Below, one piece after another: positions 20,594 through 28,885 of a stretch of 64,000 bases of DNA. Made by a program: the position numbers and the translations under genes. Origin of the DNA: Leisingera sp. NJS204 (GTDB lineage: Bacteria; Pseudomonadota; Alphaproteobacteria; Rhodobacterales; Rhodobacteraceae). The stretch is taken from positions 391,501 to 455,500 of the forward strand of contig NZ_CP035417.1 in NCBI RefSeq assembly GCF_004123675.1, given 5' to 3'. The number at the start of each line of letters is the position of its first letter. Position 1 is the stretch's first letter. The notes under the pieces were generated by a model. That model saw only the letters and a list, made by a program, of their open reading frames with translations. It made no database searches and was not told where the DNA came from.

Positions 20594-23119
20594 CTATTCC
20601 CTTGCGCGCAGGATGCGGGCGGGCTTTGCCGCCAGCGGGCGCAGGGCAAAGGCCAGCCCGGCCAGCAGTGTTGTCAGCACCCCGCCTGAGATCACCATCA
20701 GCGCATTCGTCCAGATCACCGCATAGCTGGTCTCGAACACATAGGCATTGATCGCCCAGGCTCCGGCAATGCCCGCCGCCAGCGCCACCAGCCCGGCGGC
20801 GGCGCCCAGCAGGGCGGACCGCAGGGCAAAGCTCAGCAGGATCTGTTTGCGCGGCGCCCCCAGGGTTTTCAGCAGTGCCGCCTCATACCGGCGCGCAGGT
20901 TCTCCAGCCGCGGCGGTGCCCAGCAGTACCAGAAACCCGGTCAGCAGCGTTGCTGCGGCGCCATAGGCGGTGGCGGCGGCCAGCTGGCGTAGAATGTCCG
21001 CCACCCGGTCGATCGCATCACGCATCCGGATCGCGGTGATATTCGGCATTTCGCGGGCCAGATCGCGCAGGATTGCGGCCTCGGCCTGCTCTTCGGCATA
21101 GACGGTGGCGATGAAACTATGCGGCGCACCGGCCAGGGCGGACTCGTTCAGGACCATCACAAACCCCATGCCCGCGGTGGAGAAATCCACATTGCGGAAG
21201 CTGGTGATGGTGCCCGTGATGTCGCGGCCCAGGATGTTCAGCGTCAGCGTGTCGCCCAAGGACAGCCCCAGTTCCTCCGCCTCCTCGGCAGCAAAGCTGA
21301 TCTGCGGCGCCCCGGCGTAATCCGCAGGCCACCATTCACCGGCGGTAACCTCGGTGCTGTCAGGCCGGGCTGCGGCATAGGTGATGCCGCGGTCGCCGCG
21401 TACCACCCAGTGGTCGCCTGCAACCTCTGTGGCGGGCTGGCCGTTGATGCGGGTCAGAACCCCGCGCAGCATCGGTGCGTTCTCTACCCGGGTCACAGCC
21501 GGGTCATTCTCGACCCGCTCCAGAAACCCGGGCATCTGGCTGCGCTGGATGTCGACAAAGAAGTAACTGGGCGCCACATCCGGCAGGTTGCCCGCAATAG
21601 CGCGGCGCATGTTGCCGTCGATCTGGCCGATGGCGGCCAGCACCGTCAGGCCAAGACCCAGTGCCAGCACCGCAGGCACCGCACCGTCCCGTGCGCTGCC
21701 AATGGACGACAGCGCCCAGCGAAGGGCAGGCCGCCCCCTCGACGCGCCGGAACCGCGGCGGGCGAGAAAACCAATCCCCAGCGCCGCAACCAGCAGTACC
21801 ATAAGCGCCCCCATCAGCCCGCCCGCTGTCCACAAGGTCAGCTGAACCGAGCCGCTGAACCAGGCAGCCATCCCCACCAGCGCCCCCAATGCCAGCGCGG
21901 TCGCCAGCAGATAACGGGGCGCAGGCAGCCGCGTTTGGCTGGCAAAAGCGTCCCGGAACAGCGAGGCGGCGCGGATGCGTTCCGCCCGCGCCAGCGGCCA
22001 CAGGGCAAAGATGAAGGCGGTCAGGACGCCATAAATCGCCGCCTCGGCCAGTGCGGACGGATAGATTGAAAACACTGCCGGGAACGGCAGCTGCGCGGCA
22101 ATCAGCGGCCCAAGCAGCATTGGCCCCAAGCCGCCCAAAACCAGGCCGATCCCCACCCCGATCAGCGTCAGCGCGCCGATCTGCAGGAAATAGGTCAGGA
22201 AAATCGTCTGCCGCTCCGCCCCCAATGTGCGCAGGGTGGCGATGGTGGCGGTCTTGGTTGCCAGATAGGCGCGCACCGCAGCAGACACGCCAACCCCGCC
22301 CACCGCCAGGCCGGACAGGCCCACCAGCACCAGAAACCCGCCGAGACGTTCCACAAATGAGGATATCCCCGGCGCGCCATTTCTTGCATCGCGCCAGCGC
22401 ATGCCGGTTGTCTCAAACAGGCCCTCTGCCTCTGCCTGCAGTGCGTTCAAGTCACGGCCTGTCGGCAGTTCCATGCGGTATTTGGTGTCAAACAGTGTGC
22501 CCGGCTCCAACAGCCCGGAACCCGCCAGATCCGCTGTCCGCACCATAGTGCGCGGGCCCAGTTCAAAGCCCGAGGCCGCGGCGTCCGGCTCCAGCACGAT
22601 CAGCGCCATCAGCCTGAAATCCTGCGTGCCCAGCCGGAACGTATCGCCCGGCTGCAATCCCAGCCGGTCCGCCAGTACCCGGTCCATAACACCGCCCGGC
22701 AGGCCCATTGCGCCTGCCAAAGCGGTCTCCAAGGGTATCGGTGGCGAAAGCTGCATCGTTCCCTTCAACGGGTACAGCCCGTCCACCGCCTTCACCTGGG
22801 TCAGCCCGCGCTCCTCGCCTACAGTTGCCATCGAGCGGAACTCGGCAATCTCGGAATAGCGGACCGCATTCCGGTCCAGCCAGCCGCGCTCGTCCTCATT
22901 GGCAAAGCGGTAGGTGAAGTTCAGCTCGGCGTCGCCGCCCAGGATGGTCGCGCCTTCGCGAGACAGCCCGGTTTCAATCGACGTCCGGATCGAGCCGATG
23001 GCAGCAATCACCCCGACCCCCAGCGCCAGACAGGCCAGAAAAATGCGGAACCCTTTCAGGCCGCCGCGCAGCTCGCGCAGGGCAAAGCGCCAGGCGAGGC
23101 GGAAGGCGGCAGCATTCAT
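20594..23119 (-). CDS. ABC transporter permease, FtsX-like (YbbP type)
   Basis: An 841-residue permease with about ten membrane segments and two periplasmic MacB-PCD/FtsX repeats. The N-terminal helix (FRIFLACLALGVGVIAAIGS) is followed by a large extracytoplasmic domain. The length and organisation match YbbP, which works with the YbbA ATPase and is often next to the TesA esterase, exactly as here (permease, ATPase, then divergent tesA). It probably extracts lipids or lipoproteins rather than transporting small solutes, by analogy. Its ATG overlaps the ATPase stop by four bases. Confidence 0.92.
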   Translation of the reverse strand: MNAAAFRLAWRFALRELRGGLKGFRIFLACLALGVGVIAAIGSIRTSIETGLSREGATILGGDAELNFTYRFANEDERGWLDRNAVRYSEIAEFRSMATVGEERGLTQVKAVDGLYPLKGTMQLSPPIPLETALAGAMGLPGGVMDRVLADRLGLQPGDTFRLGTQDFRLMALIVLEPDAAASGFELGPRTMVRTADLAGSGLLEPGTLFDTKYRMELPTGRDLNALQAEAEGLFETTGMRWRDARNGAPGISSFVERLGGFLVLVGLSGLAVGGVGVSAAVRAYLATKTATIATLRTLGAERQTIFLTYFLQIGALTLIGVGIGLVLGGLGPMLLGPLIAAQLPFPAVFSIYPSALAEAAIYGVLTAFIFALWPLARAERIRAASLFRDAFASQTRLPAPRYLLATALALGALVGMAAWFSGSVQLTLWTAGGLMGALMVLLVAALGIGFLARRGSGASRGRPALRWALSSIGSARDGAVPAVLALGLGLTVLAAIGQIDGNMRRAIAGNLPDVAPSYFFVDIQRSQMPGFLERVENDPAVTRVENAPMLRGVLTRINGQPATEVAGDHWVVRGDRGITYAAARPDSTEVTAGEWWPADYAGAPQISFAAEEAEELGLSLGDTLTLNILGRDITGTITSFRNVDFSTAGMGFVMVLNESALAGAPHSFIATVYAEEQAEAAILRDLAREMPNITAIRMRDAIDRVADILRQLAAATAYGAAATLLTGFLVLLGTAAAGEPARRYEAALLKTLGAPRKQILLSFALRSALLGAAAGLVALAAGIAGAWAINAYVFETSYAVIWTNALMVISGGVLTTLLAGLAFALRPLAAKPARILRARE

Positions 23120-23820
23120 TCCGCGGCCTCGCGCGCGGCGGCGTCATCCACCCGCCCGTCGCGCAGCCGGACCACCCGGTCGCAGCGGGCCGCCAGTTCC
23201 GGCGCGTGGGTCACCATCACCAGCGTGGCGCCGTACCGGTCGCGCAGACCAAACAGCAGATCCATCACTGCCTCGCCGTTGGTCTCGTCCAGATTGCCGG
23301 TGGGTTCATCAGCCAGCAGGATCGCAGGCCGCGGCGCCAGTGCACGGGCCAAGGCCACGCGCTGCTGCTCACCGCCCGACATCTGCGCCGGGAAGTGGCC
23401 GGCGCGATGACCAAGGCCAACTGCCTCCAGTTCCGCCTGGGCGCGGTCAAAAGCATCCTTGACGCCCGCCAGCTCCAGCGGCGTGGCGACATTTTCCAGC
23501 GCCGTCATGGTCGGGATCAGGTGAAAGCTTTGAAACACCACCCCCATGTTGTTGCGGCGGAACCGTGCCAGCGCGTCCTCGTCCATTGCCGTCAAATCCT
23601 GGCCAAGCGCTGTGATTGTGCCGCCGGTTGCCTGCTCCAGCCCGCCCATCAGCATCAAGAGCGAGGACTTGCCGGACCCGGACGGCCCCACCAGCCCCAA
23701 CGTCTCCCCCCGCCGCACATCCAGCGAGATGCCGTGCAAAATCTCTACCGGGCCGGTATTGCTATTCAGGGTCAAAGACGCATCTAACAGATGCAGAACG
23801 GGGCTGTTATCGTTGGTCAT
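23116..23820 (-). CDS. ABC transporter ATP-binding protein (YbbA/LolD type)
   Basis: A 234-residue ATPase with Walker A GLVGPSGSGKSSLLMLMGG, signature MSGGEQQRVALARAL, and Walker B ILLADEPTGNLDE. It energises the adjacent FtsX-like permease. The ATG at 23820 (MTNDNSPVLH) was chosen because the longer frame to 23874 would overlap the divergent tesA upstream region. Confidence 0.95.
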   Translation of the reverse strand: MTNDNSPVLHLLDASLTLNSNTGPVEILHGISLDVRRGETLGLVGPSGSGKSSLLMLMGGLEQATGGTITALGQDLTAMDEDALARFRRNNMGVVFQSFHLIPTMTALENVATPLELAGVKDAFDRAQAELEAVGLGHRAGHFPAQMSGGEQQRVALARALAPRPAILLADEPTGNLDETNGEAVMDLLFGLRDRYGATLVMVTHAPELAARCDRVVRLRDGRVDDAAAREAAE

Positions 23821-23868
23821 CGGGCCTGCCTGTTGGATCCACCTATCGGATATGGAGTTTTTGCGGCG

Positions 23869-24510
23869 ATGCACAAGATACTGGCGCTGTTGAGTTTGCT
23901 GCTTTTTTCAAACGCCGCCTGGGCTGAGCCGCTGCGGATCACGGCATTGGGCGACAGTCTGGTGCAGGGTTACGGGCTGCCGCAGGACCAGGGTCTGGTG
24001 CCGCAGCTGGAGCACTGGCTGAATGAAAACGGCGCCGAAGTGGTGCTGCAGAATGCCGGTGTGTCCGGCGACACCACCGCCGGCGGGGCAGAGCGGGCGG
24101 AGTGGACGCTGTCGGACAATCCCGACGGTTTGATCGTGCTTTTGGGCGGCAACGACCTGCTGCGCGGCCTGGCGCCGGCGGCGGCACGGACCAATCTGGC
24201 CCTCATCCTGCAGGAAGCCGAAACCTTGGGTATTGAAACCCTGCTGATCGGCATGAAGGCACCGGGCAATTACGGGCCGGACTACAAGACCGCTTTTGAC
24301 GCGATATACCCGGACTTGGCTGCCGAATTCGATGCGGTGCTGCATCCGGATGCTTTTGCGGGCATTGCAGCAGAGGCGGGCGGCGACCCGGCAGCGGCGC
24401 AGGCCTATTTGCAGGATGACGGCATCCACCCGAATGCCCGGGGCGTTGCGCTGAACGTGGCTGCGATCGGACCGGCAGCCCTGCAGCTGGTCACGGCGAT
24501 TCAACAATGA
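23869..24510 (+). CDS. tesA: Arylesterase / lysophospholipase TesA (SGNH hydrolase)
   Basis: A 213-residue periplasmic hydrolase with a signal peptide (MHKILALLSLLLFSNAAWA). The catalytic Ser block is TALGDSLVQGYGLP, the oxyanion Gly/Asn blocks are NAGVSGDTTAGG and LLGGNDLLRG, and the Asp/His dyad is DDGIHPNARG. It is divergent from the YbbA-YbbP pair with 48 bases between starts, matching the conserved cluster. A strong terminator follows. Confidence 0.95.
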   Translation: MHKILALLSLLLFSNAAWAEPLRITALGDSLVQGYGLPQDQGLVPQLEHWLNENGAEVVLQNAGVSGDTTAGGAERAEWTLSDNPDGLIVLLGGNDLLRGLAPAAARTNLALILQEAETLGIETLLIGMKAPGNYGPDYKTAFDAIYPDLAAEFDAVLHPDAFAGIAAEAGGDPAAAQAYLQDDGIHPNARGVALNVAAIGPAALQLVTAIQQ

Positions 24511-24537
24511 AAACAGCCCCGGCGGGCAGGGCTGTTT
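24511..24537. terminator. Terminator between tesA and cspA
   Basis: 9-bp stem AAACAGCCC / GGGCTGTTT between convergent genes, with A- and T-rich flanks on both sides. Confidence 0.85.
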
Positions 24538-24568
24538 GAAAGCTCTCAGGCGTGATCAGAAGTTCGGA

Positions 24569-24778
24569 TCAGGAGGCCAGTGCGATATCAACCGCGGACT
24601 CGCGGCCGTCGCGGCCAGCCTGCAGTTCGTAAGTCACTTTCTGATTGTCGGCCAGGCCGGTCAGCCCTGATCGCTCAACTGCGGAAATGTGGACAAAAAT
24701 GTCCTTGCCGCCATCATCGGGTGCAATAAAGCCGTAGCCTTTGGTGGTGTTGAACCATTTGACGGTGCCAGTCGCCAT
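24569..24778 (-). CDS. cspA: Cold-shock protein CspA family
   Basis: A 69-residue single-strand nucleic-acid-binding protein with RNP1-type [11 protein letters not shown] and RNP2-type DIFVHISA motifs. AGGAGA precedes the ATG. The 150-base leader upstream is probably long, as in other cold-shock genes, but I did not resolve a structure. Confidence 0.96.
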   Translation of the reverse strand: MATGTVKWFNTTKGYGFIAPDDGGKDIFVHISAVERSGLTGLADNQKVTYELQAGRDGRESAVDIALAS

Positions 24779-24977
24779 CGTCGTATTCTCCTAAGTCGTC
24801 TCAATTCTCTGCCCGCGTCATGCGGCAGAACGGCAGCGGTCTGCAAAGAGTCATAACCGCGCCGGTAAGGCAACAGTGATGATACTCGCGTGACGTTGCG
24901 GTGACAGAATTGAGTAGGAATCACCCCAGGCGCAAGAAAAAATCCAAAGTGACGCCGTGTCTCCGGCAGAACCGTGC

Positions 24978-25550
24978 CTAAAGCACTGTCACAACCGTGC
25001 CGAGCGGAACCCGCTGATACAGATCCGTAACGTGCTCATTCATCATCCGGATGCAGCCGTTGGATACCGAGTGCCCGATGGTCTGCGGCTGGTTGGTGCC
25101 ATGGATGCGGAAATAGGTGTCGATGCCGTTCTGAAACAGATACAGGGCCCGCGCACCCAGCGGATTTTCCGGCCCGCCGGGCTGAATGTACTCATTGTCG
25201 ACAAACTTGGCATAGGCCCGCGGATCGCGTTCGATCATCTCGTCGGTCGGGCGCCAGGTGGGCCAGACCTTTTTGCGTTCGATCACGGCAGTGCCGGTGA
25301 ACTCCAGACCGGCCTTGCCGACACCAACGCCATAGCGCATCGCCTTGCGCTTGTCGGTGACAAAGTAAAGGTAGTAGGAGCGCGGCAGCACCAGGATCTG
25401 CCCCGGGGCAAAATCCTTGCGGATCCGGACCTCCTGCGGGGTGGGATCAAAGGGAGCGGGGTCTTTCTTGCGGGCCAGCGCAGGCAGCGGAAGCAAGGTT
25501 GCTGCGGCGGCCGCAGTACCGGTACTCAGAATTTTCCGGCGTGAAATCAT
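24978..25550 (-). CDS. L,D-transpeptidase (YkuD domain)
   Basis: A 190-residue exported enzyme; MISRRKILSTGTAAAAATLL is a twin-arginine signal. The YkuD catalytic block runs IHGTNQPQTIGHSVSNGCIR with the catalytic Cys and following Arg, ending MMNEHVTDLY. It makes 3-3 peptidoglycan links or anchors proteins to the wall. The start is the ATG after GGAG. Confidence 0.95.
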   Translation of the reverse strand: MISRRKILSTGTAAAAATLLPLPALARKKDPAPFDPTPQEVRIRKDFAPGQILVLPRSYYLYFVTDKRKAMRYGVGVGKAGLEFTGTAVIERKKVWPTWRPTDEMIERDPRAYAKFVDNEYIQPGGPENPLGARALYLFQNGIDTYFRIHGTNQPQTIGHSVSNGCIRMMNEHVTDLYQRVPLGTVVTVL

Positions 25551-25611
25551 GGCTAAATCTCCGGATGTCTGTTGTGTCGTCTAATCATCTTCCGGCGTGG
25601 AATGCGCCGGG

Positions 25612-25995
25612 TCAACGGGTTTCCGCAGACGGGCCGGCAAGTGTTGCAAGCGTAGCAGCAGTCAGGGTGCAGACGGCAATCCAGCCAAAGTACCAGAATT
25701 TCCCGGCCAACAGGTCCTCGGCGTAAGACGCGGCGAATTGCGCCTTGCCTGCTGCCGCGATGGCAAAGGCCGCGGCACCGAAGACCGCGAAACCCGCGGC
25801 TGCCAGCCAGCGTGGCAGGTGCAGCAGCCGGACGGCAAGGGCCAGCGCAAGACCGGGCAGGGCGCCCAGCCAGATCACTTTGCCCGCCCACCAGGGATGT
25901 GCCCCCAGGCCTGCGGTCAGATTCATAAAATGCGCCAGTTCGGCGGCTGCCAGAACGGCCGCAAGCGGCGGCAGGAGGCGGAGTATCTGTTGCAT
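25612..25995 (-). CDS. Hypothetical membrane protein
   Basis: A 127-residue protein with four predicted membrane segments (LLPPLAAVLAAAELAHFM, VIWLGALPGLALALAVRLL, WLAAAGFAVFGAAAFAIAAA, WYFGWIAVCTLTAATLATLA). I do not recognise a family. It follows no clear operon partner. Confidence 0.65.
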   Translation of the reverse strand: MQQILRLLPPLAAVLAAAELAHFMNLTAGLGAHPWWAGKVIWLGALPGLALALAVRLLHLPRWLAAAGFAVFGAAAFAIAAAGKAQFAASYAEDLLAGKFWYFGWIAVCTLTAATLATLAGPSAETR

Positions 25996-26124
25996 GCCTT
26001 TGATATTGAAGCGGCGGCCTGCAGCTTCCAGTGCTGATTACAGGTTTGTGAAGCTCCGGCGGCGTCTCTTGCGGCCTGGCAGCCGATGTCTGTATCAGGG
26101 CAGGATTGAAGCGGAGGAACCATC

Positions 26125-26550
26125 ATGGGTGCCAAGACCCTGACCTGCCTGGCCTGTGCCCAGCTGAACCGGGTGCCGGAGGACAAGCTGGGCAAAGACC
26201 CCAATTGCGGCAGCTGCGGCGCGGCGCTGATGCCGGGCAAGCCGGTGGACGTGGACCCGGCCACATTGCAGAAGGCGGCGCAGAATGACGATCTGCCACT
26301 GCTGGCCGATTTCTGGGCGCCCTGGTGCGGGCCCTGCCGGACAATGGCACCGGAGTTTACCAAGGCCGCTAAGGCATTGGGCAGCAAGGCGCGGCTGGTC
26401 AAGCTGAACACCCAGGACCACCCGTCCACAGGCGCGCGATACCGCATCCGCGGCATCCCGACCCTGGTCGCCTTTGAACGCGGCAAAGAGAAAAAGCGCC
26501 AGGCCGGCGCGATGCGGCAAGGCCAGATCGTCAGCTGGCTGCGCAGCTAG
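26125..26550 (+). CDS. trxC: Thioredoxin 2 (TrxC type)
   Basis: A 141-residue disulphide reductase. The N-terminal zinc finger has CLAC and CGSC pairs within the first 34 residues, which distinguishes TrxC from TrxA. The thioredoxin fold has the active site FWAPWCGPCRTMAPEF. The ATG follows GGAGG. It converges with and overlaps the next gene by four bases. Confidence 0.95.
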   Translation: MGAKTLTCLACAQLNRVPEDKLGKDPNCGSCGAALMPGKPVDVDPATLQKAAQNDDLPLLADFWAPWCGPCRTMAPEFTKAAKALGSKARLVKLNTQDHPSTGARYRIRGIPTLVAFERGKEKKRQAGAMRQGQIVSWLRS

Positions 26551-26759
26551 GCGCGGTTGCCGTAGGCTTGTCCGATGACCGGCTGCGACTGCAGCCAGCA
26601 GCGCAGGGAAAGAACAGCGATCACCAGCACGGTCGCGCCCAGCCCGGCTGCCGGATACAGCAGCAGGCTCAGCCACAGCGGCAGCGCGGCCACAAAAAAT
26701 CCAAACGCCGTGGCGCACATTCCGGTGATCATGCCTGCGAACAGTCCAGCCCAAACCAT
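26547..26759 (-). CDS. Small hypothetical membrane protein
   Basis: A 70-residue protein with two membrane segments (GLFAGMITGMCATAFGFFVA and SLLLYPAAGLGATVLVIAVL). No family recognised. An upstream GGAG (minus strand) supports the ATG at 26759. It converges with trxC. Confidence 0.6.
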   Translation of the reverse strand: MVWAGLFAGMITGMCATAFGFFVAALPLWLSLLLYPAAGLGATVLVIAVLSLRCWLQSQPVIGQAYGNRA

Positions 26760-26896
26760 GGCAACTCCTTCTCCGGGAGCAATCTAGCCTGACCGCCCCA
26801 GTGTCTCTCAAGACTATCTTGCGGGCAATTTTGCTTAAAAAAGGTTTAAAATGTGTCAATAGGCTGGGCAGAGCTGCGCGAAAGGGTGGTGCAGGC

Positions 26897-27268
26897 CTAT
26901 TTTGAGGTCAGCGCCACACCGTCCTTGGCCTTGGGCATCTTGCCCTTGCCCTTCTGCAGCACATGGGTCAGCTCATGCGCCAGCAGGTCGGTATCCTTGG
27001 CGAATGCAGGCTTCATCACATAGATGTTGTTGCCGACGGTAAAGGCTTTGGCTTTCAGTTCCTTGCAGACGTCCTTGGCATTGCCGCCGACATGCACCCT
27101 GACCTTGCCCAGATTGCCGCCGAAATGCGCCTCCAGCCCTTTGCGCAGATCGCCGGGCAGTTTCTTCTCGGACGTGCCTTCGGGTTCGGTCTTGAGCTTC
27201 TTGCGCTTGGCCTGCTTGCCGCCAAGCGCCTCGACCTGTGCCTTCACTTCTTCCGGTTTCAGAGCCAT
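26897..27268 (-). CDS. DUF4157 (zincin-like) protein
   Basis: A 123-residue protein with a Lys-rich N-terminus and the C-terminal metalloprotease-like DUF4157 domain: KVRVHVGGNAKDVCKELKAK, FTVGNNIYVM and the zinc signature LLAHELTHVLQKG. DUF4157 is often found in proteins linked to extracellular contractile injection systems, but no such genes are nearby, so this is a stand-alone copy of unknown role. The ATG at 27268 follows GGAG with nine-base spacing and was preferred to the ATG at 27277. Confidence 0.8.
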   Translation of the reverse strand: MALKPEEVKAQVEALGGKQAKRKKLKTEPEGTSEKKLPGDLRKGLEAHFGGNLGKVRVHVGGNAKDVCKELKAKAFTVGNNIYVMKPAFAKDTDLLAHELTHVLQKGKGKMPKAKDGVALTSK

Positions 27269-27307
27269 GGGATTCATCTCCAATGCATAAACCAACAATT
27301 GGCGCAC

Positions 27308-27626
27308 AGAGCGCCTGAGGCGATGGTAGCGCGGAGTTGCGGAAAGACGAAACAGAGAGGAGAGGCCGTTGATGACGCTCCCTCATTGACGGTTCAGCCA
27401 AGCATCATCAAGCATCATAATGGCTGTTCAGAGGACGGGAGGCCAATCTCCCGGGTCCGCCCAGGCAGCCGCTGTCGCAGCTGTTTGATCCCGCAGTGTG
27501 ATGGTGCGGTCCTCTCGGTGGACGGGAAGCAAGCACTAGCTCACCTGGCATTTTCCCCGTGACACGGGGTGCGCATCAAAGCAGCTAAATTGTGCAAGGT
27601 TATGCTTCATTGGCAACTAAAGGAAT
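27308..27626. other. Intergenic stretch between the DUF4157 gene and tRNA-Arg
   Basis: About 320 bases without a convincing reading frame. It contains an imperfect repeat of CAAGCATCAT around 27400-27417 but no recognisable RNA or mobile element. Confidence 0.4.
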
Positions 27627-27703
27627 TGGCGATCCCTGAAGGACTCGAACCCTCAACCTGCTGATTAGAAGTCAGCTGCTCTATCCAGTTGAGCTAAGGG
27701 ACC
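27627..27703 (-). tRNA. tRNA-Arg (TCT anticodon)
   Basis: Reads GGTCCCTTAGCTCAACTGGA at its 5' end (minus strand) with a 7-bp acceptor stem closing at 27631-27637, an anticodon loop CTTCTAA giving TCT, and T-loop GGTTCGAGTCC. CCA is encoded at 27627-27629, discriminator G. No integrase is adjacent. Confidence 0.97.
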
Positions 27704-27738
27704 GCTTGGCGCCAGTTATGACAGGCGGGTGCCAAGGG

Positions 27739-28215
27739 TCAAGCCGCTGCGCGCAAGTCCAGGTGCATGAATACTGACCAAGGGTCCGCTGCGTAGTCCC
27801 CAAAGGGCGCGCATTGCTTAAAACCAAGGGATTCATACAGCCTGCGCGAAGGCAGAAAATCATCGGTGGAGCCAGTCTCCAGAAAGAGGCCTGTGGCCTC
27901 TTCTTTGCGGGAAAGCTGCAGCAGGAATTCCAGCATTGCGCGTCCTGCTCCGCTGCCGCGGGCCTCGGACACCGTGTGCATGGACTTCAATTCGCGTGCG
28001 CCGCCTTCCAGCAGTTTCAGCGCCCCCATGGCAACCGGTTTGCCGCCCCGGCGCAGCAGAAAGAACTGTACATCAGGACCTTCAAGGCCGCTTGTATCCA
28101 GCGCGTGGCAGCTTTCTTCCGGCGATTGTGCCGCCATTTGCGAAAGATGCCGCCGGATCAGGGCTGAAGCTTCCGGTCCGGCCGGGTCTTCCGGGCTGAT
28201 CTCAAAGCGGGGCAT
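27739..28215 (-). CDS. GNAT-family N-acetyltransferase
   Basis: A 158-residue acetyltransferase with the acetyl-CoA-binding motif A ELKSMHTVSEARGSGAGRAM and the C-terminal YESLGFKQCAPFGDY motif. GGAGG precedes the ATG at 28215. The acceptor is unknown. Confidence 0.88.
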   Translation of the reverse strand: MPRFEISPEDPAGPEASALIRRHLSQMAAQSPEESCHALDTSGLEGPDVQFFLLRRGGKPVAMGALKLLEGGARELKSMHTVSEARGSGAGRAMLEFLLQLSRKEEATGLFLETGSTDDFLPSRRLYESLGFKQCAPFGDYAADPWSVFMHLDLRAAA

Positions 28216-28413
28216 AATGTGCTGCACCTCCTGCTCTTGGGGATGTGTATAGAATTTCTGCAATCTGTCTCAGGCACAAGACAGCTACCCTTTACCCCTC
28301 AGTGTCAAGATATGACGGCACCTTGCCGTCACGTTGAAACCGGCCCGGAGGTGCGGCACGTTTGGCGTGGCTGCCGGTGTTTTTCAGACGCAGAGCCGCA
28401 ACAGTGCTGCGGA

Positions 28414-28878
28414 TCAGGTGCCGGGGATAGGGAATTCGACAATCCGCCAATAGCGGTCAACCATATCGACTAGTTGCAGAAAATCACGCCCTGCTGTTTC
28501 CTTCACGATATAGCCTGCTGCATTCAATTCATAGGCAGCTTCGATGTCCTGCTCGTGGCTTGAGGTCGTCAGGAAGAATACCACTGACCTGCTGAGTTCA
28601 GGATCTGCGCGCAATTCCTGGACCAGCTCGATGCCGCTCATCCGCGGCATCTTGATATCAACCAGCAGCACATAGGGCTGTTGGACCTTGTCCTTGCCGC
28701 CCGTCCCGCGGAGGTAATCCAGCGCCTCAAGCCCGTCGATCGCGCGTGTGATCTCATTTGCGATTTTGACTTTCTTGAATGCCCGCTCAACGGCCTTGGC
28801 GTCCCCGTGGTCATCATCCACCAGAATGATGTTCAGATCCTTATGAGAGGTCTGCCCGCCGCTGTTCATTCTCATCAT
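28414..28878 (-). CDS. Response regulator, single receiver domain (Rcp1-like)
   Basis: A 154-residue CheY-like protein with acidic pocket IILVDDDHGD, phospho-acceptor Asp in LLVDIKMPRMSG, Thr in FLTTSSHEQD and Lys in YIVKETAGRD. There is no output domain. The ATG at 28878 lies seven bases after the histidine-kinase stop, so the two are cotranscribed. Such stand-alone receivers resemble those paired with phytochrome kinases. Confidence 0.93.
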   Translation of the reverse strand: MMRMNSGGQTSHKDLNIILVDDDHGDAKAVERAFKKVKIANEITRAIDGLEALDYLRGTGGKDKVQQPYVLLVDIKMPRMSGIELVQELRADPELSRSVVFFLTTSSHEQDIEAAYELNAAGYIVKETAGRDFLQLVDMVDRYWRIVEFPIPGT

Positions 28879-28885
28879 ACTTTGG

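Noticed and set aside
27627-27703. tRNA-Arg as an integration site
   Set aside because: No integrase, and no repeated tRNA end found nearby.
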